Counted from the first letter of the stretch, positions 25,467 through 34,367 are shown. The stretch: 64,000 bases of DNA from Pseudothauera rhizosphaerae (GCF_004801305.1 NZ_SSOD01000013.1:62001-126000), one strand, 5' to 3'. A program made the numbers and translations. The notes: generated from the sequence alone by a model not told the origin.

Positions 25467-27131
25467 GTGCTGAGCACGTATCAATACCCGAAGTACGCCT
25501 ACCGGCGCCCGCTGGAAGTGGCGGAAGCCCGCGACGGGCATTACCCGGTGGTGGTGGTGGGCGCCGGCCCGGTGGGGCTGGCGGCGGCCATCGATCTGGC
25601 CATGCAGGGCACGCCGGTGCTGGTGCTGGACAACGACGACACCGTGTCCATCGGCTCCCGCGGCGTGTGTTACGCCAAGCGTGCGCTGGAAGTGCTGGAC
25701 CGCCTGGGCTGCGGCGAGGAAATGGTGGCCAAGGGCGTGTCCTGGAACGTGGGCCGCACCTTCTTCCGCGAGCGCGAGGTGTTCAACTTCAACCTGTGCC
25801 CGGAGCCGGACCACCACCGCCCGGGCATGATCAACCTGCAGCAGTACTACCTGGAAGAGTACCTGGTGCGCCGCGCTGAGGAGCTGGGCAACGTCGACCT
25901 GCGCTGGAAGAACGAGGTCATCGCGGTCACGCCCGGCGCGGACAAGGTCGGCCTGCGGGTGGAAACGCCGGACGGCGCCTACACCTTGACCTGCGACTGG
26001 CTCATCGTGGGCGACGGCGCGCGCTCGCCCATCCGCCACATGCTGGGCCTGGAGGTGGAAGGCAAGATCTTCATGGACCGCTTCCTGATCGCCGACGTGG
26101 TGATGAAGGCGGACTACCCCGCCGAGCGCTGGTTCTGGTTCGACCCGCCCTTCCACCCCGGCCAGTCCGTGCTGCTGCACAAGCAGGCGGACAACGTGTG
26201 GCGCATCGACTTCCAGCTCGGCTGGAACGTGGACCCGGAAGAGGAGAAGAGGCCGGAGAAGGTGATCCCGCGCATCCGCGCCATGCTGGGGGACGAACGG
26301 GAGTTCGAGCTGGAATGGGTGAGCATCTACACCTTCCAGTGCCGCCGCATGAACGACTTCCGCCACGGCCGCGTGCTCTTCGTCGGCGACGCCGCGCACC
26401 AGGTCTCGCCCTTCGGCGCGCGGGGAGCGAATTCCGGCATCCAGGACACGGACAACCTGGTGTGGAAGCTCCGGCTGGTGATGGACGGCAAGGCGCCGTC
26501 CGCGCTGCTCGACACCTATTCGGCGGAGCGCACCTTCGGCGCGGACGAGAACATCATGAACTCGACCCGCTCCACGGACTTCATCACCCCCAAGAGCGCG
26601 GTCAGCAAGACCTTCCGCAACGCGGTGCTGGATCTGGCGCAGCGGTACCCGTTCGCCCGCGCCCTGGTGAACTCAGGGCGGCTGTCGGTGCCCTGCTTCC
26701 TCACCGAATCGCGCCTGAACACGCCGGATGCCGACACCTTCGCCGGCCACATGGTGCCCGGCGCGCCCATGGAAGGCGCCCCGGTGCACACCGACGGCGC
26801 CGACTGGCTGCTGCAGGTGCTGGGCAACCGCTTCCAGTTGCTCTACTACGTGGAAGACGCCGCCGCGCTGGACGCCGCCACCGCCGGCGCGCTGACGGGG
26901 CTCGCCGATGGCGCCATCCCCGTGCAGGCCCTGGTGGTGGCCGCCCGCGGCAACGCGCCCATGGGACTGAGAACGGTCATCGACGGCAAGGGCCGCATCC
27001 GCGAACGCTACGACCTGCAGCCGGGCACCTGCTACCTCGCCCGCCCCGACCAACACGTGGCCGCACGCTGGCGCACGCTGGACGCCACCCGGGTTCGTGC
27101 GGCCGTCGCCCGCGCCACCTGCAACGCCTGA
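25467..27131 (+). CDS. FAD-dependent aromatic hydroxylase, MhpA-like
   Basis: This 554-residue flavoprotein monooxygenase adds a hydroxyl group to a phenolic ring using NAD(P)H and O2. Motifs are GAGPVGLAAAIDLA (FAD), GDGARSPIR (DG motif) and LFVGDAAHQVSPFGARGANSGIQD (GD motif). The length equals that of 3-(3-hydroxyphenyl)propionate hydroxylase MhpA. A GTG start at 25467 follows a strong AAAGGAGGAG site. With the following genes it probably makes a gentisate- or homogentisate-like diphenol; the true substrate is unknown. Confidence 0.88.
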   Translation: MLSTYQYPKYAYRRPLEVAEARDGHYPVVVVGAGPVGLAAAIDLAMQGTPVLVLDNDDTVSIGSRGVCYAKRALEVLDRLGCGEEMVAKGVSWNVGRTFFREREVFNFNLCPEPDHHRPGMINLQQYYLEEYLVRRAEELGNVDLRWKNEVIAVTPGADKVGLRVETPDGAYTLTCDWLIVGDGARSPIRHMLGLEVEGKIFMDRFLIADVVMKADYPAERWFWFDPPFHPGQSVLLHKQADNVWRIDFQLGWNVDPEEEKRPEKVIPRIRAMLGDEREFELEWVSIYTFQCRRMNDFRHGRVLFVGDAAHQVSPFGARGANSGIQDTDNLVWKLRLVMDGKAPSALLDTYSAERTFGADENIMNSTRSTDFITPKSAVSKTFRNAVLDLAQRYPFARALVNSGRLSVPCFLTESRLNTPDADTFAGHMVPGAPMEGAPVHTDGADWLLQVLGNRFQLLYYVEDAAALDAATAGALTGLADGAIPVQALVVAARGNAPMGLRTVIDGKGRIRERYDLQPGTCYLARPDQHVAARWRTLDATRVRAAVARATCNA

Positions 27132-27144
27132 AGGAGCCCGACCC

Positions 27145-27369
27145 ATGGCACTGAACACCCAACCCAACTTCTTCGAGCCGGGCAAGCACTACTTCCGCAG
27201 CTTCAGCCCCGGCGACGATTTCTACGAACTGCTCATCGACACCCACCGGGACCTCTCCGACGAACGGAGCGCCCAGGTGAACGCCCGCCTGATCCTGCTG
27301 CTCGCCAACCACATCGGCGACATCGCGGTGCTGCGCGAGGCACTGACGATCGCCCGCGAGGGCGTGTAG
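27145..27369 (+). CDS. DUF2783 small protein
   Basis: The 74-residue protein begins MALNTQPNFFEPGKHYF and contains GDDFYELLIDTHRDLSDERSAQVNARLILLLANHIGD, the DUF2783 signature. It is usually found directly after flavoprotein aromatic hydroxylases and may be an accessory subunit or chaperone; no biochemical role is established to my knowledge. It follows the hydroxylase by 13 bp with GAAGGAG before the ATG. Confidence 0.8.
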   Translation: MALNTQPNFFEPGKHYFRSFSPGDDFYELLIDTHRDLSDERSAQVNARLILLLANHIGDIAVLREALTIAREGV

Positions 27370-27377
27370 ACCAAAGT

Positions 27378-27441
27378 CCGTTCGCCCTGAGCCTGTCGAA
27401 GGGCGCCCGAAACCGGGCTTCGACAGGCTCAGCCCGAACGG
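27378..27441. repeat. REP-like palindromic repeat, copy 2
   Basis: CCGTTCGCCCTGAGCCTGTC and its near-complement ending GCTCAGCCCGAACGG form a long imperfect palindrome in the gap between the DUF2783 gene and the VOC gene. It is the same family as copies at 25292 and 29927, and could stabilise or punctuate the operon mRNA. Confidence 0.8.
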
Positions 27442-27469
27442 ATGCCCCCATCGACCCGGAGGTAACCTC

Positions 27470-28015
27470 ATGCTGGTCAAGAAAATCCACCACGTCGCCT
27501 ACCGCTGCAAGGACGCGCTGGAGACCGCGCGCTGGTACGAGAAGCACCTGGGCATGAAGCTGGTGCTGTCCATCGCGGAAGACGCCGTGCCGTCCACCAA
27601 GGAACCCGACCCCTACATGCACATCTTCCTCGACGCCGGCGGCGGCAACATCCTCGCCTTCTTCGAACTGCCCACCCGCACGCCCATGGGGCGCGACCCC
27701 AACACCCCGGCGTGGACCCAGCATCTGGCGCTGGAAGTCGGCTCCATGCAGGAGTTGCTCGACACCAAGGCGCGCCTGGAAGCCGCGGGCATCGACGTGG
27801 TCGGCCCCACGGACCACGCCCTGTTCCAGTCCATCTACTTCTTCGACCCCAGCGGCCACCGCCTGGAACTCGCCGCCAACACGCTGCGCCCGGGCATGCT
27901 GGAGGCGCTGGATCAGGTCAAGTGGGAGATGCTGGAAGAATGGTCGCAGACGAAGAAGGCGCCGAAGCATGCCGCCTGGATGCATGACGGACGCTACAAG
28001 GAGATGTTCAATTGA
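27470..28015 (+). CDS. VOC-superfamily protein, possible ring-cleavage dioxygenase
   Basis: The 181-residue protein has two beta-alpha-beta modules with metal ligands in the extradiol/glyoxalase pattern: His in KIHHVAYRC, His in TQHLALEVG and Glu in HRLELAAN. In this operon there is no cupin-type gentisate or homogentisate dioxygenase, so this protein is the best candidate for the ring-opening step between the hydroxylase and the isomerase/hydrolase pair. A glyoxalase or isomerase role is also possible. Its stop overlaps the FAH start (TTGA). Confidence 0.75.
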   Translation: MLVKKIHHVAYRCKDALETARWYEKHLGMKLVLSIAEDAVPSTKEPDPYMHIFLDAGGGNILAFFELPTRTPMGRDPNTPAWTQHLALEVGSMQELLDTKARLEAAGIDVVGPTDHALFQSIYFFDPSGHRLELAANTLRPGMLEALDQVKWEMLEEWSQTKKAPKHAAWMHDGRYKEMFN

Positions 28016-29040
28016 AGCTCGCCACCATCAAGCACGGCGGCCGCGACGGCACCCTGGTCGTGGTCAGCCGCGACCTCACGCGCTGCCAGGCCGTGAGCGG
28101 CATCGCCCGCACGCTGCAGGCCGCGCTGGATGACTGGGACAGCACGGCGCCGGAGTTGGAACTGGTCTACGACATGCTCAATGGCGGCTCATCTGCGTTG
28201 GCTACGCGGCACGCCATGCCCTTCGACCCCACGCGCTGCCATTCGCCGCTGCCCCGCGCCTACCAGTGGGCGGACGGCTCGGCCTACATCAACCACGTGG
28301 AGCTGGTGCGCCGCGCCCGGGGTGCCGAGCTGCCGCCGGAATTCCACACCGACCCGCTGATGTACCAGGGCGGCTCCGACAGCTTCGTCGGCCCCCGCGA
28401 CGACATCGTCGCCGCCAGCGAGGACTGGGGCATCGACTTCGAGGCCGAGGTGGCGGCGGTCACCGGCGACGTGGGGATGGGCGCGGGCGTGGACGAATGC
28501 GCCGCCGCCGTCCGCCTGCTGATGCTGGTGAACGACGTCAGCCTGCGCAACCTGATCCCGGCCGAGCTCGCCAAGGGCTTCGGCTTCTTCCAGTCCAAGC
28601 CGGCCTCCGCCTTCAGCCCGGTGGCGGTCACGCCCGACGAACTGGGCGCGGCCTGGCGCGACGGCAAGCTGCACCGCCCGCTGGAAGTGGAACTCAACGG
28701 CCAGCCCTTCGGCCGCCCGGACGCGGGCACGGACATGACCTTCTCCTTCCCCCGACTGATCGCCCATGCGGCGAAGACGCGGGAGCTGGAAGCCGGCTCC
28801 ATCGTCGGCTCCGGCACGGTCTCCAACAAGCAGGGCGGGCTGTACGGTTCCAGTATCGCCAACGGCGGCGTGGGCTACTGCTGCCTCGCCGAGGTGCGCA
28901 TGTACGAGACCATCGAAACGGGCAAACCGGCCACGCCTTTCATGCGCTTCGGCGACCGGGTGAGGATCGACATGCGCGACGAGGCGGGCCACAGCATCTT
29001 CGGCACCATCGAGCAGAAGGTGGTACAACTCCTGCCTTGA
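28012..29040 (+). CDS. Fumarylacetoacetate hydrolase family protein
   Basis: The 342-residue enzyme shows the FAH fold with a metal-binding acidic set in EDWGIDFEAEVAAVTGDVG, NDVSLRNLIPAELAKGFGFFQSKPASAFSPVAV and GSIVGSGTVSNK. It would split a fumaryl-acyl ring-cleavage product to fumarate plus a small acid. The start is a TTG overlapping the VOC stop, so the two are translationally coupled. The maiA-like isomerase follows directly. Confidence 0.9.
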   Translation: MKLATIKHGGRDGTLVVVSRDLTRCQAVSGIARTLQAALDDWDSTAPELELVYDMLNGGSSALATRHAMPFDPTRCHSPLPRAYQWADGSAYINHVELVRRARGAELPPEFHTDPLMYQGGSDSFVGPRDDIVAASEDWGIDFEAEVAAVTGDVGMGAGVDECAAAVRLLMLVNDVSLRNLIPAELAKGFGFFQSKPASAFSPVAVTPDELGAAWRDGKLHRPLEVELNGQPFGRPDAGTDMTFSFPRLIAHAAKTRELEAGSIVGSGTVSNKQGGLYGSSIANGGVGYCCLAEVRMYETIETGKPATPFMRFGDRVRIDMRDEAGHSIFGTIEQKVVQLLP

Positions 29041-29061
29041 ACCGCCGTGCCCGACTGCCCC

Positions 29062-29706
29062 ATGAAGCTCTACACCTACTTCCGCAGTTCCGCCGCCTAC
29101 CGCGTGCGCATCGCGCTCAATCTCAAGGGCCTGCCCTACGACAGCGTGCCGGTGCATCTCGCGCGCGGCGGCGGCGAGCAGCGCCGGCCGGAATACCTCG
29201 CCATCAACCCGGCCGGGCTGGTGCCCGCGCTGGAGGACGGCGGCGCGGTGCTGACCCAGTCCCTGGCCATCATCGAGTACCTGGAAGAAACCCACCCCCA
29301 GCCCGCGCTGCTGCCCGGGGACGCCCTGACCCGCGCACGCATCCGCGCGCTGGCCCAGGCCATCGCCTGCGACATCCATCCCATCAACAACCTGCGCGTG
29401 CTGCAGTACCTGACCCGCGAGCTGGGCGCGAGCGAGGAGCAGAAGAACACCTGGTACCGCCACTGGGTGGAACGGGGCCTCGCCACCGTGGAAGCCATGC
29501 TCGCCCAGGCGCCGCGCGACGGACGCTTCTGCGTCGGCGACACGCCCACGCTGGCCGACGTGTGCCTGGTGCCCCAGGTGTTCAACGCGCGCCGCTTCGA
29601 GTGCCGTACCGACCACATCCCCACCGTGATGCGCATCGCCGGAGCCTGCGAGACGCTGGAAGCCTTCCGCCTGGCCGCTCCGACCCGCCAGCCGGATGCC
29701 GAATAA
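29062..29706 (+). CDS. maiA: Maleylacetoacetate/maleylpyruvate isomerase, zeta-class GST
   Basis: The 214-residue glutathione-dependent isomerase begins MKLYTYFRSSAAYRVRIALNLKGL. The SSAAYRVRIAL segment matches the zeta-class SSCxxRVRIAL active-site motif, with the cysteine replaced by Ala. Later features are NPAGLVPAL, LTQSLAIIEYLEE and VGDTPTLADVCLVPQVFNARR. It converts a cis to a trans ring-cleavage product before the FAH enzyme acts. Its stop overlaps the start of the broken transporter gene. Confidence 0.9.
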   Translation: MKLYTYFRSSAAYRVRIALNLKGLPYDSVPVHLARGGGEQRRPEYLAINPAGLVPALEDGGAVLTQSLAIIEYLEETHPQPALLPGDALTRARIRALAQAIACDIHPINNLRVLQYLTRELGASEEQKNTWYRHWVERGLATVEAMLAQAPRDGRFCVGDTPTLADVCLVPQVFNARRFECRTDHIPTVMRIAGACETLEAFRLAAPTRQPDAE

Positions 29707-30058
29707 GTCCGCGCCCGGCCTCGCCGTCGCGGCGCTGATCACCACGCTGGTCGCGCTCGGCCCCCTGTCCACCGACTTCTACCTGCCGGCGCTGCCGGCC
29801 ATCGCCGCGGCGGTAGGCGCCGCGGTGGGCCATGCGCTGGGCGATTCGGCCCTGCCCATGGCGCTGGCGGTTGCCGCGTGCAGCACGGGGGTGCTGGCCG
29901 CCCACCTATTAACCCGGCAATCAAATACCGTTCGGGCTGAGCTTGTCGAAGCCCGGTTGAGACCAACGCCCTTCGACAAGCTCAGGGCGAACGGTGTTAC
30001 TTATTTCATTGCCGGGTTAATAGTGTGGATCCGGCCGGCGCTCGCCAAGGCGGGCTGA
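29696..30058 (+). pseudogene. Bcr/CflA-type MFS transporter remnant
   Basis: The first ~45 residues (LAVAALITTLVALGPLSTDFYLPALPAI) are the start of a Bcr/CflA drug or aromatic exporter. They run straight into ALPMALAVAACSTGVLAAHLL, which looks like the final membrane helix of the same family. The central ~300 residues are therefore deleted. A palindromic element (29906-30023) is inserted near the end and supplies most of the remaining frame. The remnant cannot form a transporter. Confidence 0.75.
29906..30023. mobile_element. 118-bp palindromic MITE/REP element
   Basis: CTATTAACCCGGCAAT (29906-29921) is repeated exactly inverted at 30008-30023. Pairing continues to 22 bp per arm with one mismatch. 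Inside lies a third REP-like copy (29927-29995, CCGTTCGGGCTGAGCTTGTC and its complement). No transposase is present and no clear target duplication was found. It sits in the remnant of the MFS gene. Confidence 0.75.
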
Positions 30059-30073
30059 TCTCCCGGCGGGCGC

Positions 30074-30409
30074 TCAAACGCCCCACACCACCGGCGCGCC
30101 TTCCTTGATCGAGTATTCCAGCATCTCCAGCAGCGGCCAGGCGCGCTGGGCGAGGTTGACCGGCGCGGCCATGCCGGCGCGCCCGGCTTCGCGCGCCTCC
30201 TCCTCGTCCTCCTCACCCTGGGCGGCGGCGCGCGCCTTCTCCTGCTCGATCAGCGCACGCAGGCTGGCGACGGCAGCCGGAAGCTGTTCCACGGTGACGA
30301 TGCCCTTGGCGTCGGCCGGGTCCTTGCCCATGGCCGCGATCAGCTTCTTCGCCACGTCGCCGAACATGATCACGTCGGCGGCGGCGTCGGACTTGAAAAC
30401 GATCAGCAT
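30074..30409 (-). CDS. DUF1840 family protein
   Basis: The 111-residue cytoplasmic protein begins MLIVFKSDAAADVIMFGDVAKKLIAAMGK and ends AWPLLEMLEYSIKEGAPVVWGV, the conserved ends of DUF1840. The middle is acidic and low in complexity (GEEDEEEAREAG). The family is widespread in betaproteobacteria and of unknown function. It is followed closely by no other gene on its strand and lies 18 bp downstream of hpt. Confidence 0.85.
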   Translation of the reverse strand: MLIVFKSDAAADVIMFGDVAKKLIAAMGKDPADAKGIVTVEQLPAAVASLRALIEQEKARAAAQGEEDEEEAREAGRAGMAAPVNLAQRAWPLLEMLEYSIKEGAPVVWGV

Positions 30410-30427
30410 GCCTTTCTCCCTATCGGC

Positions 30428-30985
30428 CTACAGGCCCTTCACCGCGTAGATGGCGGGCGCGTTGCGCCAGTAGCCCTGGTAGTCCATGCCGCAGCCGAAC
30501 AGGAAGCGGTCGGCGATGTCGAGCCCGGTGAAGTCGGCGCGCATGCCCGGATAGGCCTTGCGCTCGTGCTCCTTGTGCACCAGCACCGCGGTCAGCACCT
30601 CCCGCGCGCCCTCGGCGCGCAGGTGCTCGACGATGGCCGCCAGCGTATAGCCCTCGTCGAGGATGTCGTCGAGCACCAGCACGCTGCGCCCGCGCAGGTC
30701 CTGGGTGGGGCGCACGCGCCAGTCGAGCAGGGTGCCGTGGGTCGCCAGGCCGTAGCGGGTGGCATGCAGGTAGGCCACTTCCAGCGGAAACGGCAGGCGG
30801 GGCAGGAGGCGCCCGGCGAAGATCAGCCCACCGTTCATCACCACGTACACCAGTGGGTTGCTGTGCTGCAGCCGCGCCGTGACGTCCACCGCGAGGCGCG
30901 CCAGCGCGGCCTCCACCGCGGCCTCGTCGGCGAGGCAGTCGGCCTCCTCGCGGGCACGGATGATTTCCTGCAGATCGACGGCCAT
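30428..30985 (-). CDS. hpt: Hypoxanthine-guanine phosphoribosyltransferase
   Basis: The 185-residue purine-salvage enzyme joins PRPP to hypoxanthine or guanine. The PRPP loop is VLVLDDILDEGYTL (residues about 102-115), the pyrophosphate loop is YVVMNGGLIFAG, and the C-terminal GCGMDYQGYWRNAPAIYAV closes over the base. The length and motifs fit the proteobacterial enzyme. It is on the minus strand upstream of the DUF1840 gene, probably one transcript. Confidence 0.9.
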   Translation of the reverse strand: MAVDLQEIIRAREEADCLADEAAVEAALARLAVDVTARLQHSNPLVYVVMNGGLIFAGRLLPRLPFPLEVAYLHATRYGLATHGTLLDWRVRPTQDLRGRSVLVLDDILDEGYTLAAIVEHLRAEGAREVLTAVLVHKEHERKAYPGMRADFTGLDIADRFLFGCGMDYQGYWRNAPAIYAVKGL

Positions 30986-31031
30986 CAGCCTGTCCTCGTC
31001 CTTCGAAGTGCGCCGATTCTAGCGCCGCCCG

Positions 31032-31367
31032 CTACCGGCGGGGGCGCAGACGGTCGATCAGCAGCCCCAGCACCCCGGCCACCGGCGCGGCAGGACGTGC
31101 CAGCCGCCGGTAGAGCACCCAGCCCAGCCAGGCACGCCGCGCCAGGCGCAGCACGAGGCGCGGCTTCCACGCCACCACCAGCAGCGCCGCGCCGGACAGG
31201 ATGGGAGCGTGCTCGCGCGCCCAGCGCAGGTTGTCGCGCACGCCGTCGGCGACGTGGAGTACGGATTCGAAGCCTTCGAGCCGGTGCAGCATGTCCTCGC
31301 GCTGGCCTTCGGCGCGGATCTGCAGGCGCTGCTTGCGCAGCGCGAATTCCACCAGGCGTGGATTCAT
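31032..31367 (-). CDS. YqjK-like protein
   Basis: The 111-residue protein has an Arg-rich N-terminal helix (MNPRLVEFALRKQRLQIRAEGQRE) and a hydrophobic segment (APILSGAALLVVAWKP). It is third in a yqjD-yqjE-yqjK-like order on the minus strand. The E. coli counterpart is uncharacterised and membrane-associated. The ATG at 31367 matches the conserved N-terminus. Confidence 0.7.
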   Translation of the reverse strand: MNPRLVEFALRKQRLQIRAEGQREDMLHRLEGFESVLHVADGVRDNLRWAREHAPILSGAALLVVAWKPRLVLRLARRAWLGWVLYRRLARPAAPVAGVLGLLIDRLRPRR

Positions 31368-31377
31368 CGCCGGACGA

Positions 31378-31761
31378 TCATTCCCCGCGCCGCAGCGCGT
31401 CGCGGTCACGCGCGAGTTCGGCCAGGCTGGCACCGAACAGGCGGCTGCCGCGCTTCAGTTCCCGGGCCGCATTGCTGGCGGTGAGCAGGCCGGCGCCGAT
31501 GAAGACCGCCGTGGCCAGGCCCAGCGCGAGCAGGCGATGCTCCTCCCAGTACAGCACGGTGAGGAAGAGCACCAGGAACACGACGCCGAAGCCCAGCATC
31601 AGCGCGCACAGCACCACGTTCAGGAGCAGTGCGGAGAGGCGCAGCTTTTCCTCCTGCACCTCGACCGCGAGCAACTCCAGCCGGGTCTGGGCAGTGGCCA
31701 GCCCGCTGTCGAGGAAGCCGCGCAGGCTGTCGGCCAGGCGCGGTTTCCGCGTCTCGGACAT
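31378..31761 (-). CDS. YqjE / phage-holin-superfamily membrane protein
   Basis: The 127-residue protein has an N-terminal amphipathic region (GLATAQTRLELLAVEVQEEKLR), two membrane helices (VVLCALMLGFGVVFLVLFLTVLYW and LLALGLATAVFIGAGLLTA) and a charged tail. This is the YqjE (DUF1469) pattern. It is placed between the DUF883 and YqjK-like genes with 9-10 bp gaps, so it is an operon member. Confidence 0.8.
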   Translation of the reverse strand: MSETRKPRLADSLRGFLDSGLATAQTRLELLAVEVQEEKLRLSALLLNVVLCALMLGFGVVFLVLFLTVLYWEEHRLLALGLATAVFIGAGLLTASNAARELKRGSRLFGASLAELARDRDALRRGE

Positions 31762-31770
31762 TGCTGCGCG

Positions 31771-32091
31771 TCAGCGCCGGCCGGCGAGCAGGCCGAGCAG
31801 GAAGGCGACGCCGGCGGCAACGCCCACCGACTGCCAGGGATGCGAGTGCACGTAGTCGTCGGTGGCATGGGCCACCTGGCGGGTGCGTTCGCGCACGGCC
31901 GCCTCGGCGTCCTCGATGCGCTCCTTGGCCACGGCGAGGCGGTCGGCGAGGCGCGCCCGCACGTCGGTCAGCTTTTCACCCGCCTGGCCGGCGGTGAGCT
32001 TGAGCAGTTCGTCGGCGTCGGCAACGACCGACTTCAGGTCGGCGACGAGTTTTTCCCGGGAAGCATGATTCTGTTCGGCTGCGAACGGCAT
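31771..32091 (-). CDS. DUF883 (YqjD/ElaB-like) membrane-anchored protein
   Basis: The 106-residue protein has a long helical N-terminal part (REKLVADLKSVVADADELLKLTAGQAGEKLTDVRARLADRL) and a C-terminal glycine-rich membrane helix ending LLGLLAGRR. E. coli YqjD and ElaB bind ribosomes at the inner membrane in stationary phase. The start at 32091 (MPFAAEQN) has a GGGAG site upstream. It is the first gene of the yqjDEK-like set. Confidence 0.85.
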   Translation of the reverse strand: MPFAAEQNHASREKLVADLKSVVADADELLKLTAGQAGEKLTDVRARLADRLAVAKERIEDAEAAVRERTRQVAHATDDYVHSHPWQSVGVAAGVAFLLGLLAGRR

Positions 32092-32274
32092 GATGGACTC
32101 CCTTCGATGATGATGCCCGGAGACCGGGCTCTGGAGACGGCGGCACGAAGCGGGAACGCGAGTGCGTCGCCCGTCCTGCGTGCCTTCTGGGAAGCTCATC
32201 GAAAGGCTATACCCCTTCTCCCGGGAAGGCAAATCGCCAACCCGTATGCATGGGGAAGCGGATTCGCAGCCGCT

Positions 32275-33066
32275 TCAGCGGCCGTCCACCTGCCAGTCGT
32301 AATCCACCGTGAGCGGCGCGTGGTCGCTGAAGCGCTGTTCCTTGTAGACGGCGGCCGTGGCCGCCCGCGTGGCGATGCCCGGCGTGGCGAGGTGGTAGTC
32401 GATGCGCCAGCCGACGTTCTTCGCCCACGCCTGGCCGCGGTTGGACCACCAGGTGTAGCTCTCGCCGGTGGCTTCGGGATGCAGGCGGCGGTAGACGTCC
32501 ACCCAGTCCTGCTCGTCCAGCACGCGGGTGAGCCAGGCGCGCTCCTCGGGCAGGAAGCCGGAATTCTTCTGGTTGCTCTTCCAGTTCTTCAGGTCGATTT
32601 CCCGGTGGGCGATGTTCCAGTCGCCGCAGATCACCACTTCCCGCCCGGCGGCGCGCAGCGCGGCCAGATGGGGGAAGAAACGCTCCATGAAGCTGAACTT
32701 GGCCTGCTGGCGCTCCTCGGAACTCGATCCGGAGGGCAGGTAGAGCGAGATCACCGACAGGCCGGGATAGTCGAGCTGCAGGTAGCGGCCTTCGGCATCG
32801 ATGTCGGCGATGCCCAGCCCTTCGACCACGCGTTCGGGGGCATGGCGGGTGTAGATGCCCACGCCGCTGTAGCCCTTCTTTTCCGCGTAGTGGAAATGCC
32901 CCGCATGGCCCGCCGGGGCGCGCATCGCCGCGGAAAGGTCGTCGGCCTGCGCCTTGAGTTCCTGCACGCAGACGAAGTCGGCTTCCTGCTGCGTGAGCCA
33001 GTCGAGAAAACCCTTGCTGGAGGCGGAACGGATGCCGTTGAGGTTGGCGGAGATGATGCGTAACAT
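32275..33066 (-). CDS. xth: Exodeoxyribonuclease III / AP endonuclease
   Basis: The 263-residue DNA-repair nuclease cuts at abasic sites and trims 3' ends. Active-site segments seen are [12 protein letters not shown] (Asn), [10 protein letters not shown] (Glu), [20 protein letters not shown] (Asp-x-Asn) and [10 protein letters not shown] (Asp-His). The start codon overlaps the leader of divergent pyrE, so the two genes share a very short control region. Confidence 0.92.
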   Translation of the reverse strand: MLRIISANLNGIRSASSKGFLDWLTQQEADFVCVQELKAQADDLSAAMRAPAGHAGHFHYAEKKGYSGVGIYTRHAPERVVEGLGIADIDAEGRYLQLDYPGLSVISLYLPSGSSSEERQQAKFSFMERFFPHLAALRAAGREVVICGDWNIAHREIDLKNWKSNQKNSGFLPEERAWLTRVLDEQDWVDVYRRLHPEATGESYTWWSNRGQAWAKNVGWRIDYHLATPGIATRAATAAVYKEQRFSDHAPLTVDYDWQVDGR

Positions 33067-33106
33067 GGGCGAACTCTTCGAAAATCAGCACTGCGAAAGG
33101 GAATCA

Positions 33107-33754
33107 GTGGATTTTAGCCGTGAATTCATCGCGCTGGCCTGCGGCAAGGGCGTGCTCCGCTTCGGGTCCTTCGTCACCAAGGCGGGACGCAATTCGCCCT
33201 ACTTCTTCAATGCCGGCCTGTTCGACGACGGCGCCTCCTTCCGTGAACTGTGCGGCTTCTACGCGCGTGCCATCCAGGCGTCGAGCGTCAGTTTCGACAT
33301 GCTTTTCGGCCCGGCCTACAAGGGCATCCCGCTGGTGGCCGGCACCGCGATCCGCCTCGCCGAGGACGGCCGCAACCTGCCCTTCGCCTTCAACCGCAAG
33401 GAAGCCAAGGACCACGGAGAAGGCGGCACGCTGATCGGCGCGCCGCTGGCCGGCCGCGTGCTGATCCTGGACGACGTGATTTCCGCCGGCACCTCGGTGC
33501 GCGAATCGGTGGACATCATCCGCGCCGCCGGCGCCGAGCCGGCCGGCGTGGTGATCGCGCTGGACCGCATGGAACGCGGCAAGGGCGAGTTGTCCGCGGT
33601 CCAGGAAGTGCGCAACAACTTTGGCATTCCGGTGGTCGCCGTGGCCACGCTGGAAGATCTCATCGCTTATCTTGCGGACAGCCCGCAACTCGCCGCCAAC
33701 CTCGATGCCGTGATGGCTTATCGTGAACGCTATGGGACTTCCACGCCGCGCTGA
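33107..33754 (+). CDS. pyrE: Orotate phosphoribosyltransferase
   Basis: The 215-residue pyrimidine enzyme makes orotidine monophosphate from orotate and PRPP. It shows [37 protein letters not shown] and the PRPP loop [18 protein letters not shown]. The GTG at 33107 gives the usual [10 protein letters not shown] start and has GGGA upstream. An in-frame ATG at 33065 would overlap the xth start codon and is less likely. The 3' end overlaps the next gene. Confidence 0.92.
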   Translation: MDFSREFIALACGKGVLRFGSFVTKAGRNSPYFFNAGLFDDGASFRELCGFYARAIQASSVSFDMLFGPAYKGIPLVAGTAIRLAEDGRNLPFAFNRKEAKDHGEGGTLIGAPLAGRVLILDDVISAGTSVRESVDIIRAAGAEPAGVVIALDRMERGKGELSAVQEVRNNFGIPVVAVATLEDLIAYLADSPQLAANLDAVMAYRERYGTSTPR

Positions 33755-34367
33755 ACTGCTGCTGGCCGCCGTGCTCGCCCTGCCGCTCGCCGTCCAGGCG
33801 CAAAGCGGCGGGCGCAGCAACACCTTCTATTGCTGCGACGACGACAGCGGGCGGCCGGTGTGCGGCGACACGCTGCCCGCCATCTGCTACGGCAAGGCCT
33901 ACCGCGAGATCACCCCGCAAGGCACGATACGGCGCCACGTCGCCTCTCCCGAGGAACTCGCGCGCCAGAAGGCCGAGGAACGCCGGCGCGAGGCCGAAAA
34001 GGCACGCTCCCTGCGCCAGCACCGGCTCGACCAGGCGCTGCTGGAAACCTACGCCAACCTGGAAGACCTCGACACCCGGCGCGACCGCGCGGTGGGCGAT
34101 CTGCAGAACAGCCTGGACACGCTGAACCTGCGCCTGGCCGAACTGGAAGCCCAGCGCAAGCGCTTCGAGGAAGAACGGGAGTTCTACCGCGACGGCGAGG
34201 CGCCGCGCGACCTGATCAACAACCTGCGCGTCACCGAAGCCGAAATCTCCGCGCAGCGCATGGTGATCGACGCCAAGACGCGGGAGATGAACGCCGTGCA
34301 GGCCCGCTTCGACGAAGACCGGCGGCGCTACCTCGAACTGACCGTCGACGGCCAGCAGAGACGCTGA
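33732..34367 (+). CDS. Exported coiled-coil protein
   Basis: The 211-residue protein has a signal peptide ([16 protein letters not shown]), a cysteine-containing region ([27 protein letters not shown]4124-like in style) and a long charged coiled coil from about residue 75 ([20 protein letters not shown] to the C-terminus). It would be periplasmic. It overlaps pyrE at the start, and its stop overlaps the next start (TGATG). The function is unknown. Confidence 0.7.
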   Translation: MGLPRRAELLLAAVLALPLAVQAQSGGRSNTFYCCDDDSGRPVCGDTLPAICYGKAYREITPQGTIRRHVASPEELARQKAEERRREAEKARSLRQHRLDQALLETYANLEDLDTRRDRAVGDLQNSLDTLNLRLAELEAQRKRFEEEREFYRDGEAPRDLINNLRVTEAEISAQRMVIDAKTREMNAVQARFDEDRRRYLELTVDGQQRR

